Origin: Bacteroidales bacterium | GTDB lineage: Bacteria; Bacteroidota; Bacteroidia; Bacteroidales; P3 | Assembly: GCA_900769785.1 (NCBI GenBank) | Contig: CAAGHV010000220.1 | Span: 1-22,779, forward strand | DNA: 22,779 nt | Direction of reading: 5' to 3' | Shown here: positions 8,079 to 16,908 of the stretch, one piece after another | How positions within the stretch are numbered: the first letter of the stretch is position 1 | Layout of the letters: the number at the start of each line of letters is the position of its first letter | Translations under genes and position numbers: made by a program | The notes under the pieces: generated by a model | Databases searched by the model: none | What the model was told of the DNA's origin: nothing | Seen by the model: only the letters and a program-made list of their open reading frames with translations

Positions 8079-10109
8079 TCAATTATTAAGCATTTCTTGT
8101 AGGCGTTTTACCTCGTCGCGATATTTGGCGGCGGCCATATAGTCTAGTTCCTTAGCAGCTTTCTGCATATTGCGGTGGGCAGTATTGAGGGCTTTCCTTA
8201 TCTCCTCCTTGGTACGATATGTTTTCTCTTCGGTAGTGGCAGTGGTGCTGTTGCCAGTGGCAGTGGCACGGTTGTTATATTCCGCACTCTGCTCGGCAGC
8301 CAGGTCTATCACCGATGTCTGCCCCAGTATAGCCTCGGTAGATTTCACTATCTGCCGTGGCGTTATGCCATGTTCCTGATTGTAGCGTATCTGCTTCTCG
8401 CGGTGGCGGTTGGTCTCGTCTATAGCCCTCTGCATTGATGCCGTTATCTTGTCGCCATATAGTATTGCCTTGCCTCTGACGTTGCGCGCGGCACGGCCAA
8501 TAGTCTGTATAAGTGCCCGGTCGTTGCGTACTAAACCTTCCTTGTCGGCGTCCAATATAGCCACCAGGCTCACCTCGGGTAGGTCCAAACCTTCCCTAAG
8601 CAGGTTTACACCTATTAGTACATCAAATACTCCCATACGCAGGTCACGCATAATCTCCACCCGTTCCAGGGTTTCTACATCGGAGTGTATGTATTTGGAA
8701 CGTATGCCAAGGTTGCCCAGATATTTGTTAAACTCCTCGGCCATACGTTTGGTAAGAGTTGTTACCAGCACCCTATCGCCCCGTGCCACCACATCGCCAA
8801 TCTCGTCCAGTAGGTCGTCAACCTGCGATGTAGCCGGACGTACCTCCACCACGGGGTCTAGCAGACCTGTGGGGCGTATAACCTGCTCTACTACCACGCC
8901 TTCGCTCTCGTGTAATTCGTAGGCGGCAGGGGTAGCGCTTATATATATAGTCTGGTTGCTTAGGTTGTAAAATTCGTCGAAGGTGAGTGGCCTATTATCT
9001 AGTGCCGATGGCAACCTAAAACCGTATTCTACAAGGTTTATCTTGCGGCTACGGTCGCCACCGTACATGGCATGTATCTGCGGCACGGTAACATGGCTCT
9101 CGTCTATAACTATAAGGAAGTCGTCAGGAAAATAGTCGATAAGGCAGAATGGGCGTGAGCCTTCCTTACGCCCATCGAAGTAGCGAGAATAGTTCTCGAT
9201 ACCGCTACAGTAGCCCACCTCACGTATCATCTCCAAGTCGTAGTTGACTCTCTCCTCTAGCCGCTTGGCTTCTAGTAGCCGCCCTTCGTTGATAAACGTA
9301 TCTCTACGCTCAAACATATCATTCTCGATATTGAATAGTGCCTCGTTGAGTCGCTCCTTAGAAGTAAGGAAGTTGCTGGCCGGGTATATAACCATCTCGG
9401 TCATATCCTCTATAGTCCGCCCTGTAAGGGGGTCGAACGATTGCAAGCTGTCTATCTCGTCGTCCCAAAAAGATATGCGGTAGCAGAAGTCGGCATATGA
9501 TGGGAACACATCTACGGTGTCGCCCTTAACACGGAAGCGCCCGTTAATAAAGTCTATCTCGTTGCGGGTATATAGCGAATCTACAAGTCGCAGTAGGAAG
9601 GCATCGCGCCCCATACGGTCACCAACCTTAAGGTATATGGTGCCGTTCTTGAACTCCTCGGGGTTGCCTATACCATATATACATGATACCGAACACACCA
9701 CTATAACATCACGTCGCCCCGATAGCAGTGCCGAGCTGGCACGGATTCGCAGTTTCTCTAGTTCGTCGTTGATGGATAGATCTTTCTCAATATATGTGTT
9801 GGTGGCCGGTATGAACGCCTCGGGCTGGTAATAGTCGTAGTACGACACGAAGTACTCCACAGCATTGTGTGGGAAGAACTGCTTAAACTCGCCATACAGC
9901 TGCGCTGCCAAGGTTTTGTTGTGGCTCAGCACCAATGTGGGCTTATTCAGTTGAGCTATCACATTGGCCACAGTGAAGGTTTTGCCGGAACCTGTTACGC
10001 CCAGCAGCACCTGTCCCCTCTGGTTGGCCTTAACGCCCTCCACCAACTGACGTATGGCTTCGGGCTGGTCGCCCATAGGTTTGAAATCGGCCTCTATTCT
10101 AAAATCCAT
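8079..10109 (-). CDS. uvrB: UvrABC system protein B, excision nuclease subunit
   Basis: The 676-residue product has the usual UvrB length and order. Walker A GVTGSGKT is at 37-44. The DNA-clamping beta-hairpin region YYDYYQPEAFIP is near residue 90-105. Helicase motifs include DESHVTVPQI, a GYRLPSALDNRPL-like segment (here GFRLPSALDNRPL), the ISATPA motif and the QTIGRAARN motif. The C-terminal UVR domain (about 638-673, ending RDEVKRLQEML) binds UvrC. UvrB receives damaged DNA from UvrA in nucleotide excision repair in the cytoplasm. Start MDFRIEADFKPMGDQPEAI is the standard one. It begins 21 bp after ychF. No LexA-type operator was seen, and its expression probably follows the ychF promoter. 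Confidence 0.99.
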   Translation of the reverse strand: MDFRIEADFKPMGDQPEAIRQLVEGVKANQRGQVLLGVTGSGKTFTVANVIAQLNKPTLVLSHNKTLAAQLYGEFKQFFPHNAVEYFVSYYDYYQPEAFIPATNTYIEKDLSINDELEKLRIRASSALLSGRRDVIVVCSVSCIYGIGNPEEFKNGTIYLKVGDRMGRDAFLLRLVDSLYTRNEIDFINGRFRVKGDTVDVFPSYADFCYRISFWDDEIDSLQSFDPLTGRTIEDMTEMVIYPASNFLTSKERLNEALFNIENDMFERRDTFINEGRLLEAKRLEERVNYDLEMIREVGYCSGIENYSRYFDGRKEGSRPFCLIDYFPDDFLIVIDESHVTVPQIHAMYGGDRSRKINLVEYGFRLPSALDNRPLTFDEFYNLSNQTIYISATPAAYELHESEGVVVEQVIRPTGLLDPVVEVRPATSQVDDLLDEIGDVVARGDRVLVTTLTKRMAEEFNKYLGNLGIRSKYIHSDVETLERVEIMRDLRMGVFDVLIGVNLLREGLDLPEVSLVAILDADKEGLVRNDRALIQTIGRAARNVRGKAILYGDKITASMQRAIDETNRHREKQIRYNQEHGITPRQIVKSTEAILGQTSVIDLAAEQSAEYNNRATATGNSTTATTEEKTYRTKEEIRKALNTAHRNMQKAAKELDYMAAAKYRDEVKRLQEMLNN

Positions 10110-10130
10110 TGCTCAACTGTTATTATTCAA

Positions 10131-11231
10131 TTACACATTAAAACGGAAGTGCATAATGTCGCCATCTTGCACCACATATTCCTTGCCTTCCACGCTCATC
10201 TTGCCCATCTCCTTGCATTTGGCTTCGGAGCCAAGTGTAACGTAGTCGTTGTATTTTATCACCTCGGCACGTATAAATCCTTTCTCGAAATCGCTGTGTA
10301 TGATACCGGCTGTTTGTGGCGCTTTCATACCTTTGCGGAAAGTCCAAGCACGTACCTCCTTGGGACCGGCAGTAAGAAAAGTCTGTAGATCTAGTAACTT
10401 ATAGGCTGCTTTTATAAGGCGGTTAACCCCCGATTCTTCCAAACCTAGGTCTTCCAGAAACATCTGCTTCTCCTCAAATGATTCCAGTTCGGCAATATCG
10501 GCTTCGATGCCGGCACCTATAATTAATAGCTCAGCATTCTCGTCTTTTATGGCTTCGCGTACTGCGTCAACGTATTTGTTGCCTTTCACCACCGCACTCT
10601 CGTCAACATTGCATACATATAATATAGGTTTAGCAGTAAGTAGCATCAGGTCCTTGGCAGCCTCTTGCTGGCTGTCGTCAAGTTCTACAGTGCGTGCCGA
10701 CTTGCCTTGCAATAATGCTTCGCGGTATAAAGTCATCACCTCTACTAGTTTCTTGGCCTTTTGATCGCCATTGGTTTTGGCTTTCTTCTCCTCTTTGGCA
10801 AAACGGTTTTCTATAGTCTCAAGGTCTTTTATCTGTAGCTCTGTATCGATAGTTTCCTTATCACGAACGGGGTTTACATTACCATCAACATGGGTAATAT
10901 TGTCGTCCTCGAAACAGCGCAACACATGTATGATAGCATCTGTCTCGCGAATATTAGACAAAAACTTGTTGCCCAAACCTTCACCTTTGCTAGCACCACG
11001 TACCAATCCTGCAATATCCACAATTTCCACAGTGGCAGGCACCACACTCTGTGGATTCTCTATTTCTACCAACTTGTTCAACCGCTCATCCGGAACGGTA
11101 ATAACACCCACATTGGGCTCTATTGTGCAAAACGGAAAATTGGCAGCTTGTGCCTTTGCATTGCTTAAGCAATTAAATAATGTGGACTTTCCAACATTGG
11201 GAAGCCCTACTATACCACATTGTAATCCCAT
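10131..11231 (-). CDS. ychF: Redox-regulated/ribosome-binding ATPase YchF
   Basis: This 366-residue Obg-family protein has the P-loop GLPNVGKS at 9-16, switch region NFPFCTIEPNVGVITVPD, and DIAGLVRGASKGEGLGNKFL with the G3 motif. The NKxD motif of GTPases is replaced by NVDE, which in this family gives ATP over GTP preference. A coiled-coil arm follows (about 120-200), and a C-terminal TGS domain (about 280-366, LQTFLTAGPKEVRAWT to VVQDGDIMHFRFNV). YchF binds ribosomes and affects translation and stress responses; its exact role is unsettled. It is the first gene of the minus-strand run toward uvrB, with a promoter 46-74 bp upstream of the start codon. Confidence 0.98.
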   Translation of the reverse strand: MGLQCGIVGLPNVGKSTLFNCLSNAKAQAANFPFCTIEPNVGVITVPDERLNKLVEIENPQSVVPATVEIVDIAGLVRGASKGEGLGNKFLSNIRETDAIIHVLRCFEDDNITHVDGNVNPVRDKETIDTELQIKDLETIENRFAKEEKKAKTNGDQKAKKLVEVMTLYREALLQGKSARTVELDDSQQEAAKDLMLLTAKPILYVCNVDESAVVKGNKYVDAVREAIKDENAELLIIGAGIEADIAELESFEEKQMFLEDLGLEESGVNRLIKAAYKLLDLQTFLTAGPKEVRAWTFRKGMKAPQTAGIIHSDFEKGFIRAEVIKYNDYVTLGSEAKCKEMGKMSVEGKEYVVQDGDIMHFRFNV

Positions 11232-11276
11232 GATAATCTGTTATATTATAATATATTATTTCTGTTTGTTAGAGAT

Positions 11277-11305
11277 TGCAAATATACACATTTTTCGGCA
11301 TATAT
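11277..11305 (-). promoter_or_regulatory. Putative promoter for ychF-uvrB run
   Basis: On the minus strand TATATTTG (11279-11286) fits the Bacteroidota TAnnTTTG element. Upstream of it is GCCGAAAAATGTG, shared with the element at 4374-4402. No good -33 TTTG is seen at the usual spacing. Transcription would start near 11273, about 40 nt before the ychF start codon. Confidence 0.65.
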
Positions 11306-11517
11306 AAAAGGGTGTGGGCCTATTTTGGGTGCCGTTGTGCCATTGCCGCCGCCAAGCGGCAAAATACATCGCCATGCAGTTGCGCTTTCATCGCCATGCC
11401 TACGCATCCACATCGTGATGCCGGTAAATATATCAGGCAATGCAATTTTACAGCCCAGCAGGTGGGTGTAAATATGCTGTTTATAGAAATTTCCGCTAAT
11501 AAAATGGGCAGAAAAAC
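11306..11517. other. Non-coding divergent intergenic region
   Basis: This stretch separates two divergent promoters. Overlapping open frames run through it on both strands, but they give low-complexity, family-free peptides and cross the promoter elements, so I do not call them. A GCCGccgccaaGCGGC inverted repeat lies near 11347-11362. No RNA gene was recognised. Confidence 0.5.
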
Positions 11518-11548
11518 TTGTATCTGTCGCAAAAAAAATATATCTTTG
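11518..11548 (+). promoter_or_regulatory. Putative promoter for the 11801-15338 operon
   Basis: TTG at 11518-11520 is followed after 20 bp by TATCTTTG at 11541-11548. This matches the Bacteroidota -33/-7 arrangement well (TTTG, 19-21 bp, TAnnTTTG). The start of transcription would be near 11553, giving a leader of about 250 nt. Confidence 0.65.
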
Positions 11549-11561
11549 CAGATAATTATAT

Positions 11562-11593
11562 ATTGCAGTATAGGTATGCAATATGCCTGCAAT
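11562..11593 (+). other. Stem-loop at the 5' end of the leader
   Basis: ATTGCAG (11562-11568) pairs with CTGCAAT (11587-11593), and inside it GGTAT can pair with ATGCC. It lies within 10-40 nt of the predicted transcription start, so it could protect the 5' end or regulate. No known riboswitch was recognised in the remaining leader to 11800; a 12-codon frame from 11578 overlaps it. Confidence 0.4.
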
Positions 11594-11800
11594 AGTTTGA
11601 TTTACATTTTATAAAAGGTAGGTCGTAACTGTGGCGGGGCGTGTTGTATGGCGCAGAAAATACAGGTGTAGTAGAAAATTTAACCTTTTGTGGCTAGATA
11701 TTTAACTAGCTTTTAACACCTCGCCGGCCAAAAATACTGTCATTAATAGTGAACGAAATAATATATTGTGTCTAACAAAATAGTAAAACATAGGAAAAAT

Positions 11801-12268
11801 ATGAAAGAGTCGAAATTGTTATTCATCTGCATGTTTATCTGTTTAGGAGTGACAGTAACTGCACAGAATTGCCATCAATTGGTATCGCCACATTTTCCGG
11901 CAAATGTATATAGCCAATTGCCAAGCGACAAAGTGGAATACTACTGTAGATATGCCCGGGCCGCTTTCTACAAAACCAACACACTGCCCGACAGTGCAAT
12001 AGTTTATCAAATATCGGATGTGGTAAACAAGCAGACCAATGCAGCACTGCCCCAAACAGCACAAATCGATTTGGATACATTTAGCGTGTATGCTTATAAC
12101 TTCTACAGTTTCCAACATAGGCATTGGGACAAAGAAGTATATTTCGAAACTGCCGACACCACAAACAGATATCTGGTACTGCGTACCGTAAAAACTATAT
12201 ACCGAATAGTTGACGAATCGTACAAATACAAAACCGATATCGAGGATATAATAGAAAATATGCAATAA
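11801..12268 (+). CDS. Small secreted protein of unknown function
   Basis: From ATG at 11801 the product is 155 residues, starting with a signal peptide (MKESKLLFICMFICLGV then TVTAQ). An upstream in-frame GTG at 11768 would put 11 residues before the signal peptide and is less likely. The mature protein has aromatic-rich segments (VEYYCRYARAAFYK, YAYNFYSFQHRHW) and ends with an acidic helix-like tail. No family is recognised. It lies 16 bp before the large CUB/P-domain gene and reads in the same direction, so a joint role at the cell surface is an inference from position only. Confidence 0.75.
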   Translation: MKESKLLFICMFICLGVTVTAQNCHQLVSPHFPANVYSQLPSDKVEYYCRYARAAFYKTNTLPDSAIVYQISDVVNKQTNAALPQTAQIDLDTFSVYAYNFYSFQHRHWDKEVYFETADTTNRYLVLRTVKTIYRIVDESYKYKTDIEDIIENMQ

Positions 12269-12272
12269 TTAT

Positions 12273-12278
12273 AGGAGG
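12273..12278 (+). promoter_or_regulatory. Strong Shine-Dalgarno sequence before the large surface protein gene
   Basis: AGGAGG stands 6 to 9 bases before tandem ATG codons at 12285 and 12288. Clear ribosome-binding sequences of this strength are unusual in Bacteroidota and are missing before the other genes of this window. Confidence 0.7.
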
Positions 12279-12284
12279 TAAATA

Positions 12285-15200
12285 ATGATGAAAAGATTTT
12301 TAGCCATAGTTACTGTACTGTTGATGTGCATTGCAAGCCGCGGAGTGTTTGCACAAGACAACCAAGAGGTGAAAAGTATTTCGCAACTTCACCAACAAAC
12401 CGTGTATCTGACTTCGGCAGGTTTGCGCCTTACCGACTCTGAAGCTTTGGGAGGCCCTTACGGAAATAACGAAGATTTTATAGCAACATTCTACGACACC
12501 GTATGTTCCACCCCAAACAGATTGTCGTTTACTATCGTGGAGTTCGGAATACATCCAAGCGATACATTATATGTATATGACGGGCCCAACACTGCCGCCC
12601 CTCTGCTGTATAAAGGCAACAACAACAACTCGGCTTTGTCCGAAACATTTTATGCCACCGGCAACTGCCTTACCGTTCGTTTCAGGTCCAATGCCGTTGA
12701 TACTGCCAAGGGCTTTCAGGCCAACCTGTTGTGCACCAAGCCTTGTCAGAATATTGTTATGAGATGGGACACCGTATTCTACAAGATTGTGGGCGAGGAC
12801 GAGATACCATATAAAATAAACAACGGTTTTGATATCGATACCGTAACCGACTCTGTTACCAATATCACCACATACGATACCACCTATTGGCAAAGTATTG
12901 ATATATGTGATGGCGACAGAATAGCAATTCCTTTGATAACCGAATATCCGGAAAATAATATATACTATCATCAATCTGACGAGTATTGCCGATTCAAATG
13001 GAATTTCGGCGACGGCGATACCTTAAACAATTGGGGCGCCAATTTGGCTCGTCACCAATACAAGGCTGTACAAGGTTTCGACCTCTTTGTGTATGTTACC
13101 GACTCCAATGGCTGTCAGGCCAAGCAATCTATGTCGGCACGTGTACGTATTGCCCGTAATCCTATCAAAACTCTGTTCGACCTTCCCACCATATGTAACA
13201 CATCATATGCCAATATATCGGTAGGTGCCAGTAGTTCCGCTACCATTATCACCGAACCTTTGGAGTTTATTAAGGAGGCTATGAAGGAGAACAACTCTCG
13301 TACCTTCGTACCCGATGGATTGTACTGCGAAAATCCTTGTTATTATGCTCCGGTAAAATTTACCGAATTCCCAACCGGGCGACGTATCCAGTCGCCAAGC
13401 GATATTTGTGCTATATGTGTAAATATGGAACATGAGTTTATGGGTGACGTTGAAATTGCTATTGTGTGTCCCGAAGATAAGAGAGCTGTATTAAAATATA
13501 AACCTGATGAGGATTTCAACCAAGTAACCGGCGAAATGGATAATCCCGGTGGTGGTGGTGGTGGTAAGTTCTTTGGATTGCCATACGGAGGAAGTCTCGA
13601 TCACCATGATTATGATGGTAGCGGCACCGACGGATACTGCGACTCGTTGTACAACCTGCCGGGTGTGGGTTGGAACTACTGCTGGTCTAACAACCCCGAC
13701 TATGGCTACTGGGATGCCAACGGAAATGATGATGCCAGTTTAACAAATGCAGTGTATGTTATACACAACGCAGCTCAAACCTCGGTGGAATATGATTTCG
13801 GGGCTACAATACCCGGTGGTTATAACGTTACGGGCAATGGTGCCGGCGTGCACTCATTCAATACCACCGACTCGAGCCACCGTTCAGAGAAGTTAGGTTT
13901 CTTCAAACCATCTCAAGGTTTCGACAACCTGGTGGGTTGTTCGCTGAATGGCGAATGGAACATCGAGGTCTGCGATACTTGGAAGGCCGATAACGGCTGG
14001 GTTTTTAGTTGGTCGATGGAGGTTTGTAACGTAAGTACGTCGGATTGGACATACGATGTGGGAATAGACACGGTATTGTGGTCCGAAAGAACGCCAGGTG
14101 TCAAGATTACTCCGGGCGGTAGCACTTATGGTAAAGTTACTACTCCCGATACTGCAGGCTACTTCTTGCTGAATGTATCGATTCTCGACGATTTCGGTTG
14201 CCAATGGGATACATGTACAGGTATTACCACTGTGTGGGAACCGCGTCCTAACTTGGGTAAGGATACTTCGGTATGCGACGACGAAAAGTTTATATTGGAT
14301 GCCGACGACGGCAGAGCACACAAATATAATTACTCCTATATGTGGTCGCCAACATACGAAAACACTCAAACTATATGGACACGCGACGTTGGTGGTATTG
14401 CTACCACTTACGAGGTTGAGGTGTCGAACACTATGCACGGCGTAAGATGCTCGGCTCGCGACAAGAAGACTATAGATGTAGCACCTAAGCCTATTCCTAA
14501 CTTCAACATTGTAGGCTTGCCTTTTGTGGAAGGTTGCGAACCTTTGGATATTCATATCGAAAACAGTACAACCGGTGCCGTTAAGCATAAATGGGTATTT
14601 GGCGATGGTCATATCTCTACCGAGGCAAGTCCTTCGCACACTTACTTTGCCGGAAAATACGACTTCTATTACTATGCCACATCCGCAAGAGGTTGTATCG
14701 ACTCTATAAAATATGACGACTTTGTGGCTGTATATCCCAGCCCTAAAGCTAAGTTTACTTGGGAACCCGAAACACCAACAGTTCTTCATCCCGACGTACA
14801 ATTTAAGAACTTGACTATGCCACACAATTCGGATAATATATACTATTGGAAGATACAATACGACAAGGATATTACCCACTCGGTAACAACTCTGAAAGAA
14901 GCCGAACCGATATATACTTTCCACGCTTTTGACGATCAAAGCATAGCAGGTAAATATAATATAGAGTTGATTGCTCTTACCAAAAACTTAGCTCCTAGTG
15001 GAAACTACATCACTTGTGCCGACACTACAAGCAGCAGTCTTGTTTTGGTAAACGACTTCTTGCAATTCCCGAATGTTGTAACTCCTAATGGTGATGGTAT
15101 CAATGATGTATTCGAGATTATAAACCTTGTTGAAGGTTTGGGTTATCCTACCAACGAGTTGTCTATATTCGACCGTTGGGGTAAGAGAGTATTCCACAAA

Positions 15201-15338
15201 GAGAATATTTCCAGCAAGGACGAGTTTTGGGATCCGGGTGCCGACAATACTCCTGCAGGTACTTATTTCTACAGATTTGTGGGCAAGGGATACCTAGGAA
15301 ATATACAACGAAACGGTGTGATAGAAGTATTAAGATAA
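12285..15338 (+). CDS. Large multidomain surface protein with CUB, P-domain, PKD and T9SS type B sorting domain
   Basis: The 1017-residue product starts with a signal peptide (to about residue 24, GVFAQ). A CUB-like domain follows at about 38-152 (YGNNEDFIATF, TLYVYDGPN, LTVRFRSN). A PKD-type unit lies near 240-285 (WNFGDGD). Residues about 340-575 look like a proprotein-convertase P domain (SDICAICVNMEHEFMGDVEI, SLNGEWNIEVCDTW, SWSMEVC). More Ig/PKD units follow, with WVFGDGHISTEASPSHTY near 755-775. The last 100 residues are the gliding-motility-type C-terminal domain (FPNVVTPNGDGINDVFEI, LSIFDRWGKRVF, PAGTYFYRF), the T9SS type B signal. It is therefore exported to the cell surface or outside by T9SS, whose machinery is not in this window. 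No protease catalytic domain is present. An adhesin or matrix role is inferred. It follows the small secreted gene by 16 bp and has its own terminator. Confidence 0.92.
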   Translation: MMKRFLAIVTVLLMCIASRGVFAQDNQEVKSISQLHQQTVYLTSAGLRLTDSEALGGPYGNNEDFIATFYDTVCSTPNRLSFTIVEFGIHPSDTLYVYDGPNTAAPLLYKGNNNNSALSETFYATGNCLTVRFRSNAVDTAKGFQANLLCTKPCQNIVMRWDTVFYKIVGEDEIPYKINNGFDIDTVTDSVTNITTYDTTYWQSIDICDGDRIAIPLITEYPENNIYYHQSDEYCRFKWNFGDGDTLNNWGANLARHQYKAVQGFDLFVYVTDSNGCQAKQSMSARVRIARNPIKTLFDLPTICNTSYANISVGASSSATIITEPLEFIKEAMKENNSRTFVPDGLYCENPCYYAPVKFTEFPTGRRIQSPSDICAICVNMEHEFMGDVEIAIVCPEDKRAVLKYKPDEDFNQVTGEMDNPGGGGGGKFFGLPYGGSLDHHDYDGSGTDGYCDSLYNLPGVGWNYCWSNNPDYGYWDANGNDDASLTNAVYVIHNAAQTSVEYDFGATIPGGYNVTGNGAGVHSFNTTDSSHRSEKLGFFKPSQGFDNLVGCSLNGEWNIEVCDTWKADNGWVFSWSMEVCNVSTSDWTYDVGIDTVLWSERTPGVKITPGGSTYGKVTTPDTAGYFLLNVSILDDFGCQWDTCTGITTVWEPRPNLGKDTSVCDDEKFILDADDGRAHKYNYSYMWSPTYENTQTIWTRDVGGIATTYEVEVSNTMHGVRCSARDKKTIDVAPKPIPNFNIVGLPFVEGCEPLDIHIENSTTGAVKHKWVFGDGHISTEASPSHTYFAGKYDFYYYATSARGCIDSIKYDDFVAVYPSPKAKFTWEPETPTVLHPDVQFKNLTMPHNSDNIYYWKIQYDKDITHSVTTLKEAEPIYTFHAFDDQSIAGKYNIELIALTKNLAPSGNYITCADTTSSSLVLVNDFLQFPNVVTPNGDGINDVFEIINLVEGLGYPTNELSIFDRWGKRVFHKENISSKDEFWDPGADNTPAGTYFYRFVGKGYLGNIQRNGVIEVLR

Positions 15339-15364
15339 AGACACATATATATTAAATATTTAGG

Positions 15365-15391
15365 AAAAGGGAGAGCAATCTCCCTTTTTTT
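15365..15391 (+). terminator. Rho-independent terminator after the T9SS surface protein
   Basis: AAAAGGGAGA pairs with TCTCCCTTTT around a GCAA tetraloop, followed by more T residues. It lies 27 bp past the stop codon and ahead of the next promoter. Confidence 0.88.
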
Positions 15392-15402
15392 ATTGTCAAG
15401 CC

Positions 15403-15433
15403 TTTCAAATTACAGTATAATTGTGTATATTTG
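15403..15433 (+). promoter_or_regulatory. Putative promoter for the purF-like gene and following genes
   Basis: TATATTTG at 15426-15433 matches TAnnTTTG and is in the same context TGTGTA..TTTGCA as the two minus-strand promoters at 4376 and 11279. The -33 position has TTTC rather than TTTG (15403-15406). Transcription would begin near 15439, which rules out the in-frame start upstream of it and supports the ATG at 15485. Confidence 0.6.
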
Positions 15434-15484
15434 CAAAATAAAACGCACAATTATAATATTGATAATATATTAAGATACAATACT

Positions 15485-16891
15485 ATGGGAGGTTTTTTTG
15501 GTATAGTTTCCAAACGCTCATGCTCTACAGATTTATTCTACGGAACAGATTACCATTCACATTTGGGCACCAAAAGAGGGGGAATGGTAACTATTGAGAA
15601 TGGTATTTTTCATCGTGCCATACATAATATTCAGAACTCGTACTTCAGAACTAAGTTTAATGATGAATTGAGCAAATTCAAAGGCAACTATGGCTTAGGT
15701 ATTATCAGCGATACTGATTCGCAACCTATAGTGGTAAACTCTCACCTGGGGCGCTTTGCCATTGTTACCGTTGGTAGGATAAACAATATTGCCGAATTGG
15801 AGAAAGAATGTTTGGATAAGAACCAACAGTTTACCGAACTAAGTTCGGGTACCACCAATCCTACCGAACTTGTAGCGCTGATGATAACTCAGGGTAGCGA
15901 CTACGTTGATGGTATCCGCAATGTATTCAACCGTATAAAAGGCTCGTGCTCGATGCTGATACTTACCGAAGATGGTATAATTGCTGCCCGCGACCTGTAC
16001 GGACGTACTCCCATTGTAATAGGAAAGAACGACGATGGTTATGCTGTGGCTGTGGAAAGCCATAGTTATATAAATCTAGACTATGTAACGGAGCGCTTTG
16101 TGGGCCCGGGCGAGATTGTAAAGATAAGTCCGCTGGGAATAACACAGCTACTTCCACCCAACGATAAGATGCAGATATGTTCCTTCCTATGGATATACTA
16201 TGGATTTCCATGTGTGGACTACGAAGGAATCAATGCCGAAGATGTACGCTACAAGAGTGGCTACGAGCTGGGCTTGACCGACGATGTGGAAGCCGACTTC
16301 GTATCGGCAATACCCGATTCGGGTATAGGTATGGCACTGGGTTATGCTTCGGGAAAAGGAATACCCTACCAACGTGGTGTGGTTAAATATACTCCTACAT
16401 GGTCGAGGAGTTTTATGCCTATAAGTCAGGAGGAGCGTGAGCATGTAGCTAAAATGAAACTACTGCCAAATAGAGCAGTACTTGCCGGTAAGCGTGCCAT
16501 ATTCTGCGATGACTCTATAGTAAGGGGCACTCAGCTGCGCGACAATGTAAAAATGCTATACGACTACGGTGCAAAAGAGGTACACATCAGAATAAGTTGC
16601 CCGCCTCTGCTGTGTGGTTGCAACTTCCTGAACTTTACTGCTTCGAAGAACGAGATGGAACTTATAGCCCGCCGTGTGGTGAAGGAGTTGGAGGGCGACA
16701 GCACTAAGAATCTTCACCTGTATATGGACGATACTACAAAGGAATATGCAACCATGGTGGAAATTATACGTAAACATATGGGTGTAGATAGTTTGAAGTT
16801 CAACACCCTTGGCAATATAGGCAAGGCAATAGGGCTGCCTAAAGACAGAGTGTGTACACACTGCTTCGACGGAACAAGCTGGGGCGAGTAA
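15485..16891 (+). CDS. Amidophosphoribosyltransferase-like protein lacking the N-terminal catalytic cysteine
   Basis: From ATG at 15485 this is 468 residues, the length of PurF. The start MGGFFGIVSK takes the place of the usual MCGIxGI, so the nucleophile Cys after the initiator Met is Gly. The rest of the class II glutaminase fold is kept (YHSHLGTKRGGM, a conserved NSHLGRFAIV, GSCSMLILTEDGIIAARD). The C-terminal phosphoribosyltransferase half has GYASGKGIPYQRGVV and the PRPP-binding motif CDDSIVRGTQ at about 341-350. Classical PurF makes phosphoribosylamine from PRPP and glutamine, the first step of purine synthesis. Without the Cys, glutamine use by the standard mechanism is not expected; use of ammonia or a non-purine or regulatory role are options. 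I recall that Bacteroidota carry a PurF-like form of this type, so it may be a conserved paralogue and I give no gene symbol. It is followed after 17 bp by the polyprenyl synthase. Confidence 0.9.
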   Translation: MGGFFGIVSKRSCSTDLFYGTDYHSHLGTKRGGMVTIENGIFHRAIHNIQNSYFRTKFNDELSKFKGNYGLGIISDTDSQPIVVNSHLGRFAIVTVGRINNIAELEKECLDKNQQFTELSSGTTNPTELVALMITQGSDYVDGIRNVFNRIKGSCSMLILTEDGIIAARDLYGRTPIVIGKNDDGYAVAVESHSYINLDYVTERFVGPGEIVKISPLGITQLLPPNDKMQICSFLWIYYGFPCVDYEGINAEDVRYKSGYELGLTDDVEADFVSAIPDSGIGMALGYASGKGIPYQRGVVKYTPTWSRSFMPISQEEREHVAKMKLLPNRAVLAGKRAIFCDDSIVRGTQLRDNVKMLYDYGAKEVHIRISCPPLLCGCNFLNFTASKNEMELIARRVVKELEGDSTKNLHLYMDDTTKEYATMVEIIRKHMGVDSLKFNTLGNIGKAIGLPKDRVCTHCFDGTSWGE

Positions 16892-16908
16892 ATAACAATA
16901 TAGTACCA

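Noticed and set aside
11246..11614. Overlapping frames on both strands in the divergent gap
   Set aside because: They cross two promoter matches and give sequences with no family resemblance or signal peptide.
13893..14939. 348-codon frame on the minus strand
   Set aside because: Lies wholly antisense within the T9SS surface protein gene, whose domains are clear; product has no recognisable domain.
16852..16908. Earlier start for the polyprenyl synthase
   Set aside because: It overlaps the end of the PurF-like gene by 40 bp and adds residues unlike the family; ATG at 16909 gives the normal length.
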